From the NCBI GenBank assembly GCA_945915475.1, contig CAMEFI010000004.1, positions 1 to 64,000 of the forward strand: a stretch of 64,000 nt of DNA. Direction: 5' to 3'. This stretch comes from an uncultured Clostridium sp. Lineage in GTDB: Bacteria > Bacillota > Clostridia > Lachnospirales > Lachnospiraceae. Positions 9,510 through 20,858 of this stretch are shown one piece after another. The notes below the pieces were generated by a model. The model saw only the letters and a list, made by a program, of their open reading frames with translations, was not told the origin of the DNA and did no database searches. Every line of letters starts with the position of its first letter. Position 1 is the stretch's first letter. The position numbers were made by a program, and so were the translations under genes.

Positions 9510-10673
9510 TTACTGAATAACACGTACTTTCACAACACCTTCAACAGCCTCTAACGCAGTCTTGCTGGCATCATCCACATCCATATCAACATCTAAGATC
9601 GTGTAAGCCCAGTCACCCTTTGATTTACTTACCATGTTGGCAATATTGATAGACTTTTTAGAGAATACACCAGTAAATCTGGTAAGCATATCCGGAATGT
9701 TCTTGTGACAGATTGCAACTCTTGCTGCTGTCTCGCAGACTCCGGCATCACAAGCCGGATAATTTACTGAATTCTTAATGTTACCATTCTCCATAAAATC
9801 AACAATCTGTTTTACAGCCATGACTGCACAATTATCTTCTGACTCCTCAGTAGATGCTCCAAGATGAGGTAATGTAATCACATTGTCAACACCTGCCACT
9901 GTCGGATTCGGGAAGTCCGTTACATACTTAGCAACCTTTCCGGATGCTAAAGCTTCAATCATGTCTTCGTCATTTACCAGGGTATCTCTTGCAAAGTTAA
10001 GAATACGCACACCATCCTTCATCATAGCAAATGCTTCCTTATTCAACATTCCCTTTGTGCTTGGAAGTGCAGGAACATGGATGGTAATATAATCACACTC
10101 TTTGTAAATATCCTCCACATTTGTGATATGCTTAATATGACGGGACAATGACCATGCTGCATCAACAGATACATATGGATCATAACCATATACTTCCATT
10201 CCAAGACGAAATGCAATATTAGCAACCTTAGCGCCAATGGCTCCAAGTCCGATTACGCCTAACTTCTTACCCTGAATTTCATTACCGGCATACTGTTTTT
10301 TCTGTTTCTCTACTTTTTTTGCAATATCCGGATCTGCTGCATTTTCTTTTACCCAGTTATAGCCGCCCATAAGATCACGGGAAGCAAGTAATAATCCTGC
10401 AACCACAATCTCTTTCACACCATTGGCATTTGCCCCCGGAGTATTAAATACAACGATACCTTTTTCTGCACATTTATCCAATGGAATGTTATTCACACCG
10501 GCGCCGGCTCTTGCAATTGCAGCAAGGCTTTCCGGAAGCTCCAGATCATGCATAGCTGCTGAACGTACCAAAACAGCATCTGCATTATCCATACTGTCTA
10601 CTATTTCATAATTATCTGAGAATAAATCCAAACCACATGATGCAATCGGATTCAAACAATTTACCTTAGTCAT
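9510..10673 (-). CDS. serA: D-3-phosphoglycerate dehydrogenase
   Basis: ARAGAGVNNIPLDKCAEKGIVVFNTPGANANGVKE; NAD-binding LGVIGLGAIGAKVAN; C-terminal ACT region. Confidence 0.93.
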   Translation of the reverse strand: MTKVNCLNPIASCGLDLFSDNYEIVDSMDNADAVLVRSAAMHDLELPESLAAIARAGAGVNNIPLDKCAEKGIVVFNTPGANANGVKEIVVAGLLLASRDLMGGYNWVKENAADPDIAKKVEKQKKQYAGNEIQGKKLGVIGLGAIGAKVANIAFRLGMEVYGYDPYVSVDAAWSLSRHIKHITNVEDIYKECDYITIHVPALPSTKGMLNKEAFAMMKDGVRILNFARDTLVNDEDMIEALASGKVAKYVTDFPNPTVAGVDNVITLPHLGASTEESEDNCAVMAVKQIVDFMENGNIKNSVNYPACDAGVCETAARVAICHKNIPDMLTRFTGVFSKKSINIANMVSKSKGDWAYTILDVDMDVDDASKTALEAVEGVVKVRVIQ

Positions 10674-10691
10674 GATTACTCCTCTTTCTTT

Positions 10692-11777
10692 CTACTTCGC
10701 ATTGTTTGCTTCGAACTCTTTCATGAATTCCACTAACTTTTCAACACCTTCGATAGGCATTGCATTGTAGATAGACGCACGCATACCACCAACAGTTCTG
10801 TGACCTTTCAAGTTCACAAATCCGGCTGCTGTAGCTTCCTTTACAAACTTTGCATCCATCTCCTCATCACCAGTCACAAACGGAACATTCATCAGTGAAC
10901 GATCTTCTTTTACAACAGTACCCTTAAATAACTTAGAAGAATCTAAGAAATCATAAAGAATTGCTGCTTTCTTCTCATTGTGAATCTTCATGGCCTCTAA
11001 GCCGCCCATTTCTTTCACCCAGTTGAAGACTTTACCACAAATATAAATACCATATGCCGGCGGTGTATTATACAACGACTTTGCATCTGCCTGTGTCTTA
11101 TACTTCAGCATAGTTGGAGTTCCCGGTAATACATCATCTGTTATAAGATCCTCACGGATAATCGCAATGACTACTCCGGCAGGGCCTACATTCTTCTGAA
11201 CGCCAAAATAAATGAGACCATAATCCTCAACATTAACCGGCTGGGATAAAATATCAGAAGACATATCTGCTACTAAGATCTTGCCCTTGGTATTCGGTAA
11301 CTTCTTGTAAGTTGTACCATAAATGGTATTATTATGACAAATATATACGTAATCTGCATCCTCATCAATATCCAGATCACTGCAATCCGGGATATAGGAA
11401 AAAGTTTTGTCGGCAGAAGATGCAATGGCTTTGACATTACCATACTTCTTAGCTTCCTCAAAAGCCTTCTTTGACCACTGTCCGGTAATAATATAGTCTG
11501 CAACACCATTTTTCATCAAGTTCATCGGAATTGCTGCAAACTGCTGCGATGCACCACCCTGTAAGAACAGTACCTTGTAATTGTCAGGAATCTTCATTAA
11601 ATCTCTCAAATCCTGCTCTGCGGTCTCAATAATCTCCTCAAAAGCTTTGGATCGGTGACTCATCTCCATAACACTCATTCCGGTTCCATTGTAGTTTAAC
11701 ATCTCGTCTGCTGCCTGCTTTAATACAATCTCTGGCAATACAGATGGTCCTGCTGAAAAATTGTACACTCTTTCCAT
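10692..11777 (-). CDS. serC: Phosphoserine aminotransferase
   Basis: YNFSAGPSVLPEIVLKQAADEMLNYNGTGMSVMEMSHRSK. Confidence 0.97.
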   Translation of the reverse strand: MERVYNFSAGPSVLPEIVLKQAADEMLNYNGTGMSVMEMSHRSKAFEEIIETAEQDLRDLMKIPDNYKVLFLQGGASQQFAAIPMNLMKNGVADYIITGQWSKKAFEEAKKYGNVKAIASSADKTFSYIPDCSDLDIDEDADYVYICHNNTIYGTTYKKLPNTKGKILVADMSSDILSQPVNVEDYGLIYFGVQKNVGPAGVVIAIIREDLITDDVLPGTPTMLKYKTQADAKSLYNTPPAYGIYICGKVFNWVKEMGGLEAMKIHNEKKAAILYDFLDSSKLFKGTVVKEDRSLMNVPFVTGDEEMDAKFVKEATAAGFVNLKGHRTVGGMRASIYNAMPIEGVEKLVEFMKEFEANNAK

Positions 11778-11862
11778 TTCATATCCTCCTATATGTTCCT
11801 TATAATATACTATACGTGCGGCCTGAATATGTCAAACCGCCCGTTGGTATCGTACTAAATTC

Positions 11863-13539
11863 TTATTTCTCCAGGTCTTCCTCTGAGAAGCAGGTTGAAA
11901 TCGGCTGCCCGGCTGCAACCATCGGCCATACTTTATCGTCTTCCCCAATCTGTGCATCGATGACGCAAGGTCTTCCCGACTCTAAAGCTTTCTTAAATGC
12001 ATCCTCAAATTCAGAGAGCGTTGTTGCCTTAAATGCCAAAGCACCCATTCCTTCTGAAATTTTAACAAAATCAACGGCATCATCTAATATCGTATTGGAA
12101 TATCTCTTGTCATAGAATAACGTCTGCCACTGACGAACCATACCTAATACATGGTTGTTGATTACAACCTGAATGATCGGAATATTGTACCGGGCTGCCG
12201 TTGCAATCTCATTCATATTCATACGGAAGCATCCATCTCCGGCAATATTCACGACAACCTTCTCCGGTCTGCCGACCTTTGCACCAATACATGCACCCAA
12301 TCCATATCCCATGGTACCAAGTCCACCGGAAGTAAGCAACTGTCTTGGCTCCTTAAACTTATACATCTGTGCTGCCCACATCTGATGCTGTCCAACATCT
12401 GTTGTAATAATGGCATCACCATCTGTCAACTCATAAACCTTAGAAATAGCGGTTGGACCGGTTAAAATGTCTGTCGGATATGTATTCGGATATTTCTCTT
12501 TCATGGAAATAATCTCATTTTTCCATTCCTTGTTATCCTTCTGCTCAATTACCGCATTCAGACGTTTTAATACCTCTTTCGCGTCTCCGATAATACTTGC
12601 ATCTACAACAACATTCTTGTTAATCTCTGCTGCATCCACATCAATCTGAACAATCTTTGCGTTATTCGCAAATTTCTTAGCATTACCGATAACACGATCT
12701 GAAAAACGTCCACCAATAACTATTAACAGATCTGCTTCTGTTACACCAAAATTAGAAACCTTTGTTCCATGCATACCAATCATACCGGTATAATGTGGAT
12801 CATTACCATCAATTACACCTTTTCCCATGAGGGTATCACATACCGGCGCATCTACCTTATTCACAAATTCACGAACTTCTTTATAAGCTCCCGCTGCAAC
12901 GGCACCACCACCAACCAATATATATGGCTTCTTTGACTTTGCAATCATCTTAGTAACCGTCTCAATATCCGAATCCCAAATCTTATCAGTAGATGGTACA
13001 ATCTCTTCCGGTTTCTTATACTCATAATCTGCAAGATTAGATGTAACATCCTTTGTGATATCCACTAATACCGGACCCGGTCTTCCTGTCTTGGCAATCT
13101 TAAATGCACGACGAAGCGTATCCGCTAATTCATGTACATTCTTTACAATAAAGCTGTGCTTTGTGATTGGCATTACAACACCTGCAATATCAATCTCCTG
13201 GAAAGAATCCTTTCCCAGCAAAGATACACCAACATTCGCTGTGATTGCAACTAACGGAATAGAATCCATATAGGCCGTTGCAATTCCGGTAACCAGATTT
13301 GTGGCACCCGGACCGGAGGTTGCCATACAGACTCCAACCTTCCCAGTGGCTCTTGCATATCCATCTGCAGCATGGGAAGCTCCCTGCTCATGGGATGTTA
13401 AAATGTGATGAATCTCCGGATGCTTATATAAGGCATCGTAGACATTTAAAATGGTTCCTCCCGGATAACCAAATACCGTGTCCACTCCCTGTTCTTTCAA
13501 ACATTCGATTACGATTTCTGAACCTGTTAACTGTTTCAT
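11863..13539 (-). CDS. ilvB: Acetolactate synthase large subunit
   Basis: VFGYPGGTILNVYDAL; EQGASHAADGYARATGKVGVCMATSGPGATNLVTGI. Confidence 0.96.
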   Translation of the reverse strand: MKQLTGSEIVIECLKEQGVDTVFGYPGGTILNVYDALYKHPEIHHILTSHEQGASHAADGYARATGKVGVCMATSGPGATNLVTGIATAYMDSIPLVAITANVGVSLLGKDSFQEIDIAGVVMPITKHSFIVKNVHELADTLRRAFKIAKTGRPGPVLVDITKDVTSNLADYEYKKPEEIVPSTDKIWDSDIETVTKMIAKSKKPYILVGGGAVAAGAYKEVREFVNKVDAPVCDTLMGKGVIDGNDPHYTGMIGMHGTKVSNFGVTEADLLIVIGGRFSDRVIGNAKKFANNAKIVQIDVDAAEINKNVVVDASIIGDAKEVLKRLNAVIEQKDNKEWKNEIISMKEKYPNTYPTDILTGPTAISKVYELTDGDAIITTDVGQHQMWAAQMYKFKEPRQLLTSGGLGTMGYGLGACIGAKVGRPEKVVVNIAGDGCFRMNMNEIATAARYNIPIIQVVINNHVLGMVRQWQTLFYDKRYSNTILDDAVDFVKISEGMGALAFKATTLSEFEDAFKKALESGRPCVIDAQIGEDDKVWPMVAAGQPISTCFSEEDLEK

Positions 13540-13688
13540 TTTCTATATCTCCTCTTTCATTCAGATGCCATAAAGGCACCTGACCAATATATTACTCTTC
13601 GCTATCCTCATGTCATCTTTACAATAATAAAACTTTTATATGCATTTTGTAAAGTCCATATTGAAAGTTTTGTTAAAAATAGGTATTT

Positions 13689-15353
13689 TTACTTTAATTC
13701 CAAAACTGCTCCACGGTTACCGGAAGTGACCATTTTGGCGTATCTTGCCAGATATCCGCTTGTAACTTTTGGCTCTCTTGGTGTCCAATTTGCCTTTCTT
13801 CTAGCCATCTCTTCATCTGAAATATCTAACTGAATACTGTGATTGTCAATATCAATCTTAATCATGTCGCCTTCTTCCACAAATGCGATTGGACCGCCGA
13901 CTGCAGCTTCCGGTGATACATGTCCAATGGAAGCACCACGGCTTGCACCGGAAAAACGTCCATCTGTAATCAAAGCAACAGAAGATCCAAGTCCCATTCC
14001 TGCAATGGCAGATGTTGGGTTTAACATTTCTCTCATACCAGGACCACCCTTTGGTCCTTCGTAACGGATCACAACAACATCGCCTGCAACAATTTTTCCT
14101 CCCTTAATTGCCGCAATGGCATCCTCTTCACAATCAAATACCCTGGCAGGACCTTCATGCTTCATCATCTCAGGAACCACCGCAGAACGCTTTACAACCG
14201 AACCGTCCGGTGCAAGATTACCCTTTAATACAGCAAGACCGCCTGTTGTACTGTATGGATTGTCAAGAGGACGAATCACTTCCGGATCCTTATTCACATG
14301 GCCCTCTACCGCTTCACCGATGGTCTTACCGGTTACCGTCATACAATCCTCATGGATCAAGCCTGCCTGCTTTAACTGATTGATGACTGCATATACACCA
14401 CCTGCTTCGTTAAGGTCTTCCATATAGGTCGGACCGGCCGGTGCAAGGTGACAAAGATTTGGTGTCTTTGCACTCACTTCATTTGCCAGTGAAATATCAA
14501 AATCAAATCCAATCTCATGTGCAATGGCCGGTATATGCAACATAGAGTTGGTAGAACATCCAAGTGCCATATCCACGGTAAGGGCATTCATAATGGCATC
14601 CTTTGTAATGATATCTCTTGGACGGATGTTCTTTCTGTACATTTCCATAACTGCCATTCCTGCATGTTTTGCCAATTTAATTCTTTCCGAATAAACTGCC
14701 GGAATGGTGCCATTGCCCGGAAGTCCCATACCAAGCGCTTCTGTTAAGCAGTTCATGGAATTGGCTGTATACATACCGGAGCAGGAACCACAGGTAGGAC
14801 AAGCTTTACACTCAAATTCATTGATATCCTCATCCGACATGGTACCGGCTGCATAGGAACCAACTGCCTCAAACATGGAAGAAAGAGAAGTCTTATGTCC
14901 TTTGACATGTCCTGCAAGCATTGGTCCACCGGATACAAATACAGTTGGCACATTCACTCTCGCCGCTGCCATCAAAAGCCCCGGCACATTCTTATCACAG
15001 TTTGGGATCATAACCAATGCATCAAACTGATGGGCAATGGCCATACATTCTGTGGAATCCGCAATCAGATCTCTTGTCACAAGAGAATATTTCATTCCGA
15101 TATGTCCCATGGCAATCCCGTCGCAGACTGCAATGGCAGGAAACATCACCGGCGTACCACCGGCTTCTGCCACACCAAGCTTAACAGCCTGTGCAATCTT
15201 ATCCAGATTCATATGTCCCGGTACAATCTCATTATAAGAACATACAATACCAACTAACGGTTTCTTCATCTCCTCTTCAGTCATTCCCAATGCATTAAAC
15301 AGGGACCGGTGAGGGGCCTGCTGCATACCAACTTTTACATTATCACTCTTCAT
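13689..15353 (-). CDS. ilvD: Dihydroxy-acid dehydratase
   Basis: [53 protein letters not shown]. Confidence 0.97.
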   Translation of the reverse strand: MKSDNVKVGMQQAPHRSLFNALGMTEEEMKKPLVGIVCSYNEIVPGHMNLDKIAQAVKLGVAEAGGTPVMFPAIAVCDGIAMGHIGMKYSLVTRDLIADSTECMAIAHQFDALVMIPNCDKNVPGLLMAAARVNVPTVFVSGGPMLAGHVKGHKTSLSSMFEAVGSYAAGTMSDEDINEFECKACPTCGSCSGMYTANSMNCLTEALGMGLPGNGTIPAVYSERIKLAKHAGMAVMEMYRKNIRPRDIITKDAIMNALTVDMALGCSTNSMLHIPAIAHEIGFDFDISLANEVSAKTPNLCHLAPAGPTYMEDLNEAGGVYAVINQLKQAGLIHEDCMTVTGKTIGEAVEGHVNKDPEVIRPLDNPYSTTGGLAVLKGNLAPDGSVVKRSAVVPEMMKHEGPARVFDCEEDAIAAIKGGKIVAGDVVVIRYEGPKGGPGMREMLNPTSAIAGMGLGSSVALITDGRFSGASRGASIGHVSPEAAVGGPIAFVEEGDMIKIDIDNHSIQLDISDEEMARRKANWTPREPKVTSGYLARYAKMVTSGNRGAVLELK

Positions 15354-15373
15354 AAATATCGCTCCTTTTCCTT

Positions 15374-15606
15374 ATTATAATATTATAGGCGTTTGCGAAA
15401 CGCCTGTTTCTTCTATAAACGTTGTGCAATTTGACAATATCCTCACAGGCACGCTTGCGCTGCTCTCGCCTCGCAGCGGTACTAAACTCGTGTTTCACAC
15501 TCGTTAAGTACCGGCGGTCTCAAAGCACCTGCTTAGGATACTTGTCAAATCTGCACAACTCAATATACATTTTCAAGAGTTTCGCAATTGATTAATTATA
15601 ATATTA
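15374..15606. repeat. Large compound inverted-repeat element between leuB and ilvD
   Basis: Arms 15392-15401 TTTGCGAAAC / 15579-15588 GTTTCGCAAT and 15421-15437 GTTGTGCAATTTGACAA / 15542-15559 TTGTCAAATCTGCACAAC; flanking direct repeats attataatatta at 15374-15385 and 15595-15606. Confidence 0.75.
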
Positions 15607-16686
15607 GATTCGCTCTGTAATCAGGTCTCCCATCTGAGTTGTAGAGACGAGTGTCGTGCCTTCGGATACAATATCGCAGGTACGATAGCCTTCCTGAAGC
15701 ACTTTCTTGACAGCAGCTTCAACGGCATCGGCTTCTTTATCAAGATCAAGAGAGAACCGTAACAGCATTGCTGCTGAAAGAATCGTTGCAATTGGATTTG
15801 CCTTGTTCTGTCCTGCAATATCCGGTGCAGATCCACCGCTTGGCTCATACATACCAAACTTGGTTTCATTTAAAGAAGCGGAAGCTAACATTCCAATGGA
15901 ACCGGTTACCATAGACGCCTCATCGGATAGAATATCCCCGAACATATTCTCTGTTAAAATAACATCAAACTGTGCCGGATCTTTTACCAGCTGCATCGCA
16001 CAGTTATCTACCAACATATGCTCCACTTCTACTTCCGGATAATCCTTAGCGACTTCATTGACTATAGCTCTCCAGAGTCGGGAAGAATCCAATACATTTG
16101 CCTTATCTACTGAAGTAACCTTCTTTCTTCTCTTCATGGCAATATCAAATCCACGGATAGCAATTCTACGAATCTCATCCTCTGAATATGCCAGTGTATC
16201 AATAGCTTTCTTCTTGCCATTCTCTTCAACGGTCTTGCGCTCACCAAAGTACAGCCCTCCGGTAAGTTCACGCATAATCATCATATCAAAGCCTTTTTCA
16301 GAAATCTCTTCCTTAAGCGGACAGGCTCCTCTAAGCTCCGGATATAATAAAGCCGGACGTAAATTAGCAAAAAGATTAAGTTCTTTTCGAATCTTTAAAA
16401 GTCCTGCTTCCGGTCTTAAATGTGGTGGTAATTTGTACCATGGAGATGTACTGGTGTTGCCGCCAATGGAACCTAACAATACAGCATCTGCTTTCTTTGC
16501 TCTTGCCACAGTCTCGTCTGTAAGCGGTTCCCCATATGCATCAATGGAACAACCACCCATTAACAACTGATCATAAGAAAATGTATGTCCATACTTTTCT
16601 CCAATCTTATCTAACACCTTCATTGCTTCTGTAACGACCTCCGGGCCGATACCGTCACCTTTAATGACTGCTAAATTGTAATTCAT
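15604..16686 (-). CDS. leuB: 3-isopropylmalate dehydrogenase
   Basis: [58 protein letters not shown]. Confidence 0.96.
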   Translation of the reverse strand: MNYNLAVIKGDGIGPEVVTEAMKVLDKIGEKYGHTFSYDQLLMGGCSIDAYGEPLTDETVARAKKADAVLLGSIGGNTSTSPWYKLPPHLRPEAGLLKIRKELNLFANLRPALLYPELRGACPLKEEISEKGFDMMIMRELTGGLYFGERKTVEENGKKKAIDTLAYSEDEIRRIAIRGFDIAMKRRKKVTSVDKANVLDSSRLWRAIVNEVAKDYPEVEVEHMLVDNCAMQLVKDPAQFDVILTENMFGDILSDEASMVTGSIGMLASASLNETKFGMYEPSGGSAPDIAGQNKANPIATILSAAMLLRFSLDLDKEADAVEAAVKKVLQEGYRTCDIVSEGTTLVSTTQMGDLITERI

Positions 16687-16700
16687 AACAAACCTCTTTT

Positions 16701-17186
16701 CTACTTGTTGTTAATATAATTAACCAAACCTTCTGCCTTAATGATCTCCTGCATAAATGGTGGAAATGCCTGCCCTTTGTATTCCGTTCCTTTGGTCATG
16801 TCATAGATCATACCGGAATCAAAATCAATCTCCACCTCATCTCCAGCTTCAATTGCCTTGGCAGCTTCCGGACATTCAATAATGGGAAGTCCGATATTAA
16901 TGGCATTCCGATAAAAAATTCTTGCAAAGGTCTCTGCAATCACACAACTGATTCCACTTGCCTTAATTGCAATTGGTGCATGTTCTCTGGATGAACCACA
17001 TCCAAAATTCTTATTAGCTACCATAATATCTCCGGCTTTTACCCGATTCACAAAATCAGGATCAATGTCTTCCATACAATTCTTTGCCAGTTCTGCCGGA
17101 TCGGATGAATTCAGATATCTTGCCGGAATGATTACGTCTGTATCCACGTTATCTCCGTATTTATGTACTGTTCCATGTGCTTTCAT
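16701..17186 (-). CDS. leuD: 3-isopropylmalate dehydratase small subunit
   Basis: [39 protein letters not shown]. Confidence 0.96.
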   Translation of the reverse strand: MKAHGTVHKYGDNVDTDVIIPARYLNSSDPAELAKNCMEDIDPDFVNRVKAGDIMVANKNFGCGSSREHAPIAIKASGISCVIAETFARIFYRNAINIGLPIIECPEAAKAIEAGDEVEIDFDSGMIYDMTKGTEYKGQAFPPFMQEIIKAEGLVNYINNK

Positions 17187-17215
17187 ACTTCTATTGTCCT
17201 CCTTATTTTATCCTA

Positions 17216-18475
17216 TTACAGCTTACGTGGATCTGCGATGGTACCTGTAATAGCAGAAGCTGCTGCCACTGCCGGTGATGCAAGATAGATTTCTGAATCC
17301 ACATGCCCCATACGTCCAACAAAATTACGGTTTGTGGTTGCAACTGCTTTCTCACCTGCTGCAAGAATTCCCATATGTCCACCAAGACATGGTCCACAGG
17401 TTGGTGTAGATACGACGGCACCTGCTTCAATAAAGATCCTCAAAAGACCTTCTTCCATCGCCTGAAGATAGATTGCCTGGGTTGCCGGAATCACAATCAC
17501 GCGAAGTCCTTTTGCACATTTCTTACCTTCTAATATCTTAGCTGCAATCCGCAGATCCTCAATTCGTCCATTGGTACAAGAACCAATCACAACCTGGTCA
17601 ATCTTGATCTCCGGCACTTCACTGATTGGCTTTGTATTCTCCGGTAAATGAGGAAATGCTACCGTTGGCTCAAGCTTACTTAAATCAATGGTATACGTCT
17701 CATCATACACGGCATCTTCATCTGCCTCATATACCTTATATTCTTTTACAGAATGCTCTTTCATATATGCGATAGTCTTATCATCCACTGGGAAAATACC
17801 ATTCTTGGCTCCTGCCTCAATTGCCATGTTAGCCATGGAGAAACGGTCATCCATAGAAAGATACGCAATACCATCTCCCACAAATTCCATGGACTTATAA
17901 AGTGCTCCATCCACACCGATCAATCCAATAATGTGAAGAATTACATCCTTACCGCTTACATATTCTCCCGGCTTTCCGGTCAATACGAACTTAATCGCAG
18001 ATGGCACTTTGAACCATGCCTTACCGGTTGCCATTCCCGCTGCCATATCCGTGGATCCGACACCGGTGGAAAAGGCACCAAGTGCTCCATATGTACAGGT
18101 ATGGGAATCTGCACCGATACAGGTCTCCCCTGCTACGATCAGTCCCTTTTCCGGAAGCAGTGCATGCTCAATTCCCATCTCACCCACATCAAAGAAATTA
18201 GTAATATCATGTGCGCAGGCATATTCTCTTACACATTTACAATGCTCTGCACTCTTGATATCCTTGTTCGGTGTAAAATGATCCAACACCATTGCAATCT
18301 TATCCTTGTCAAATACCTTATCGGTCTTGAACTTATCCATCTCATGAATTGCAACCGGTGTGGTTACGTCATTTCCTAATACTAAATCCAAATCTGCCTC
18401 AATCAGCTGCCCGGCCTCCACAGAAGAAAGTCCTGCATGTGCGGCTAAGATTTTCTGTGTCATTGTCATTCCCAT
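17216..18475 (-). CDS. leuC: 3-isopropylmalate dehydratase large subunit
   Basis: [52 protein letters not shown]. Confidence 0.96.
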   Translation of the reverse strand: MGMTMTQKILAAHAGLSSVEAGQLIEADLDLVLGNDVTTPVAIHEMDKFKTDKVFDKDKIAMVLDHFTPNKDIKSAEHCKCVREYACAHDITNFFDVGEMGIEHALLPEKGLIVAGETCIGADSHTCTYGALGAFSTGVGSTDMAAGMATGKAWFKVPSAIKFVLTGKPGEYVSGKDVILHIIGLIGVDGALYKSMEFVGDGIAYLSMDDRFSMANMAIEAGAKNGIFPVDDKTIAYMKEHSVKEYKVYEADEDAVYDETYTIDLSKLEPTVAFPHLPENTKPISEVPEIKIDQVVIGSCTNGRIEDLRIAAKILEGKKCAKGLRVIVIPATQAIYLQAMEEGLLRIFIEAGAVVSTPTCGPCLGGHMGILAAGEKAVATTNRNFVGRMGHVDSEIYLASPAVAAASAITGTIADPRKL

Positions 18476-18562
18476 AACACATTCTCCTTTTCTTATTCAT
18501 TTATTTTCCTCAATATACCATAAATCAGAATATAAATAAAATATATATATCGAATATTTATC

Positions 18563-18577
18563 ATAACTTTAAGTTAT
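18563..18577. promoter_or_regulatory. Candidate LysR-type operator in the leuC/lysR divergent region
   Basis: Perfect palindrome ATAACTT-T-AAGTTAT fitting the T-N11-A LysR box. Confidence 0.5.
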
Positions 18578-18679
18578 ATTTATTGTAATTTATTTATTCC
18601 CATGGTACAATATATTCAATCATTCATATATGCTATCTGGATATTTGCATATTTTTATAAACTTAATACGAGGTGTACA

Positions 18680-19729
18680 ATGGATCAAAACTTAAATCAT
18701 TATCGAATTTTTTACGAAGTTGCCAAGACCGGCAATATCAGCAAGGCGGCAGAGATGTTATATATCAGTCAGCCCGCCGTATCCAAATCCATTACAAAAT
18801 TAGAGCAGTCCCTTGGACACACTCTGTTTATCCGCAGTAAGCGTGGTGTAAAATTAACCGAGGAGGGAAGCACACTCTATACCTATCTCAAACAGGCATT
18901 TGAATCCATTGAGACCGCAGAGAAAGCCCTGCGTCATGCTTCCCGGCTTGGAATGGGACAGCTTCGCATTGGTGTCTCCACCTCCCTTTGTAAGCATATT
19001 CTGCTCTCCTATTTACAGGATTTCATCCGGGAGAATCCACATGTGAAGATTTCCATTGAATGCAATCCCACTTTTGAGACCATTCAACTATTAAAGCAGG
19101 ACAAGATTGACATCGGATTAATCTGTGATACCACATTGGAAAAGGGATATCATTTTACACCTCTTCGTTCCATTCAGGATACTTTTGTAACGACACAGAC
19201 CTATCTTGACAACCTCCAACTACGGGAGGGGGATATGGAGAAAAATGTACCAGATGATTCCTCAGTTGTGGTAGCTACCGATTATGAGAATATGAAGGAT
19301 GATACCACCATTCACAATTCTATTCCCATGACCGGTCTTCTTTTCTTCTCAGATAATAAGAACGATATTCTTTCCGGCATTGAACTATCCACGAAAGAAA
19401 TATTAGAAAAAGGTAACCTGATGTTACTAGATAAAGAAAATATATCCCGGATTTACATTGATGAATGCCTGAAGGCTCATCAAATCCATCCGGGACAGAT
19501 TCTTGAAATCAACAATATGGACTTACTGATTGACTTTGCCGCCATCGGAATGGGAGTTGCCTGCGTTGTCCGGGAATTCGTAACTTCCTATATTGAAAAC
19601 GGCCAGGTAATTGAGTTACCAATGGACTTCGATATTCCGAAACGTACAGTGGGGTTCGTATATGCAGAACATAACTTAAACTCCACTGCCAAGAAATTTT
19701 TAGACTATTGTTACTCGTTTTCTCTATAA
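18680..19729 (+). CDS. LysR-family transcriptional regulator
   Basis: MDQNLNHYRIFYEVAKTGNISKAAEMLYISQPAVSKSITKLEQSLGHTLFIRSKRGVKLTEEG; start moved from 18602 to ATG 18680. Confidence 0.93.
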   Translation: MDQNLNHYRIFYEVAKTGNISKAAEMLYISQPAVSKSITKLEQSLGHTLFIRSKRGVKLTEEGSTLYTYLKQAFESIETAEKALRHASRLGMGQLRIGVSTSLCKHILLSYLQDFIRENPHVKISIECNPTFETIQLLKQDKIDIGLICDTTLEKGYHFTPLRSIQDTFVTTQTYLDNLQLREGDMEKNVPDDSSVVVATDYENMKDDTTIHNSIPMTGLLFFSDNKNDILSGIELSTKEILEKGNLMLLDKENISRIYIDECLKAHQIHPGQILEINNMDLLIDFAAIGMGVACVVREFVTSYIENGQVIELPMDFDIPKRTVGFVYAEHNLNSTAKKFLDYCYSFSL

Positions 19730-19735
19730 TTACCT

Positions 19736-20842
19736 TTACAGCACAATAAGCTTCTTCTCTGACTGGGACAATTTCCGGTATCCATCCTCTTTCACAACCA
19801 CCAGATCTTCAATCCGGACACCAAACTGCCCCGGCAGATAAATACCCGGTTCATCCGTAATCACCATATTTTCTCTGGTGATCACATCACATTTTGGAGA
19901 AAATCTTGGTTCTTCATGAATATCTAAACCAACACCATGTCCCAGACCATGTCCGAAATATTCACCATATCCCTGTTCTCTGATGTAATCCCTTGCCACT
20001 GCATCAATCTCACTACACCGTTTTCCCACAGCAATCTGCTCCATGGCACGAAGATTGGCATCTAAAACAATCTGATATACCTTCTTCATCTCCTCTGTCA
20101 CAGTACCGATTGCAACGGTTCGCGTCATATCCGAGCAATATCCCTGGTATACACATCCAAAATCCATGGTAACAAAATCGCCCTTTTGCAATTTGCGGTC
20201 TGTCACCTGCGCATGGGGCATGGAACTGTTCGGTCCGCTGGCCACAATGGTGTCAAAACTTAACTTCGACGCTCCCTGTCTCTTCATGAAAAATTCCAGT
20301 TCCAATGCAACCTCACGCTCACTGACTCCGGGCTTAAGAATATCCAGAAGATGAGTAAATGCAGCATCCCCGATCTCTTCCGCCTTCTCAATCTTAGCAA
20401 GTTCTTCCGGATCCTTTATCATTCTAGGCATCCCGATCCAATTACTTCCCAGAGCAAACATACCATTCGGACATGTTTCCTTCAGTTTCATATACTGTGC
20501 AAGGTTCATACTGTCTTCCAATAGGATCTTAATTTTCTTATTCTCATGTAATAAACTTTTTATCGTTGCAGAGAATCCGTTCCTTTCCAGTTTCACAAGG
20601 GAAAGCCCTTCACATTCCTTCTCCACCTGCTCATAATAACGGGAATCCGTTATGACATAACCCTCTACAGAATCAACAGTTGACATAACATCCATATTAA
20701 CCGGCATAAGAAACATAGCTTCTCCACCGGTAAATCCTGTATAATAATATAAATTTGATGGATGATCAATCAGCACAACATCTGTCTGTTCATTTTGTAA
20801 TTCCCTCTTCAACTGCTGTCTTCTTGTTGCAAATATATTCAT
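19736..20842 (-). CDS. Xaa-Pro aminopeptidase (M24 family)
   Basis: VTMDFGCVYQGYCSDMTRTVAIG; GHGLGHGVGLDIHEEPRFSP; VITDEPGIYLPGQFGVRIEDLV. Confidence 0.93.
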   Translation of the reverse strand: MNIFATRRQQLKRELQNEQTDVVLIDHPSNLYYYTGFTGGEAMFLMPVNMDVMSTVDSVEGYVITDSRYYEQVEKECEGLSLVKLERNGFSATIKSLLHENKKIKILLEDSMNLAQYMKLKETCPNGMFALGSNWIGMPRMIKDPEELAKIEKAEEIGDAAFTHLLDILKPGVSEREVALELEFFMKRQGASKLSFDTIVASGPNSSMPHAQVTDRKLQKGDFVTMDFGCVYQGYCSDMTRTVAIGTVTEEMKKVYQIVLDANLRAMEQIAVGKRCSEIDAVARDYIREQGYGEYFGHGLGHGVGLDIHEEPRFSPKCDVITRENMVITDEPGIYLPGQFGVRIEDLVVVKEDGYRKLSQSEKKLIVL

Positions 20843-20858
20843 GCCATGGCCTTCTTTC

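Noticed and set aside
13617-13654. CTTTACAA/TTGTAAAG inverted repeat upstream of ilvB
   Set aside because: AT-rich and short; could be a regulator site but not distinguishable from chance
15421-15560. Possible T-box leader upstream of ilvD (AGTACCGCTGCG on the minus strand resembles part of the T-box motif)
   Set aside because: Lacks the TGGNACCGCG core and a downstream U-tract terminator; long symmetric arms fit a palindromic element better
16058-16570. 170-aa plus-strand ORF
   Set aside because: Antisense to leuB
17753-18379. 208-aa plus-strand ORF
   Set aside because: Antisense to leuC, which is strongly supported; Cys/His-rich translation typical of a shadow frame
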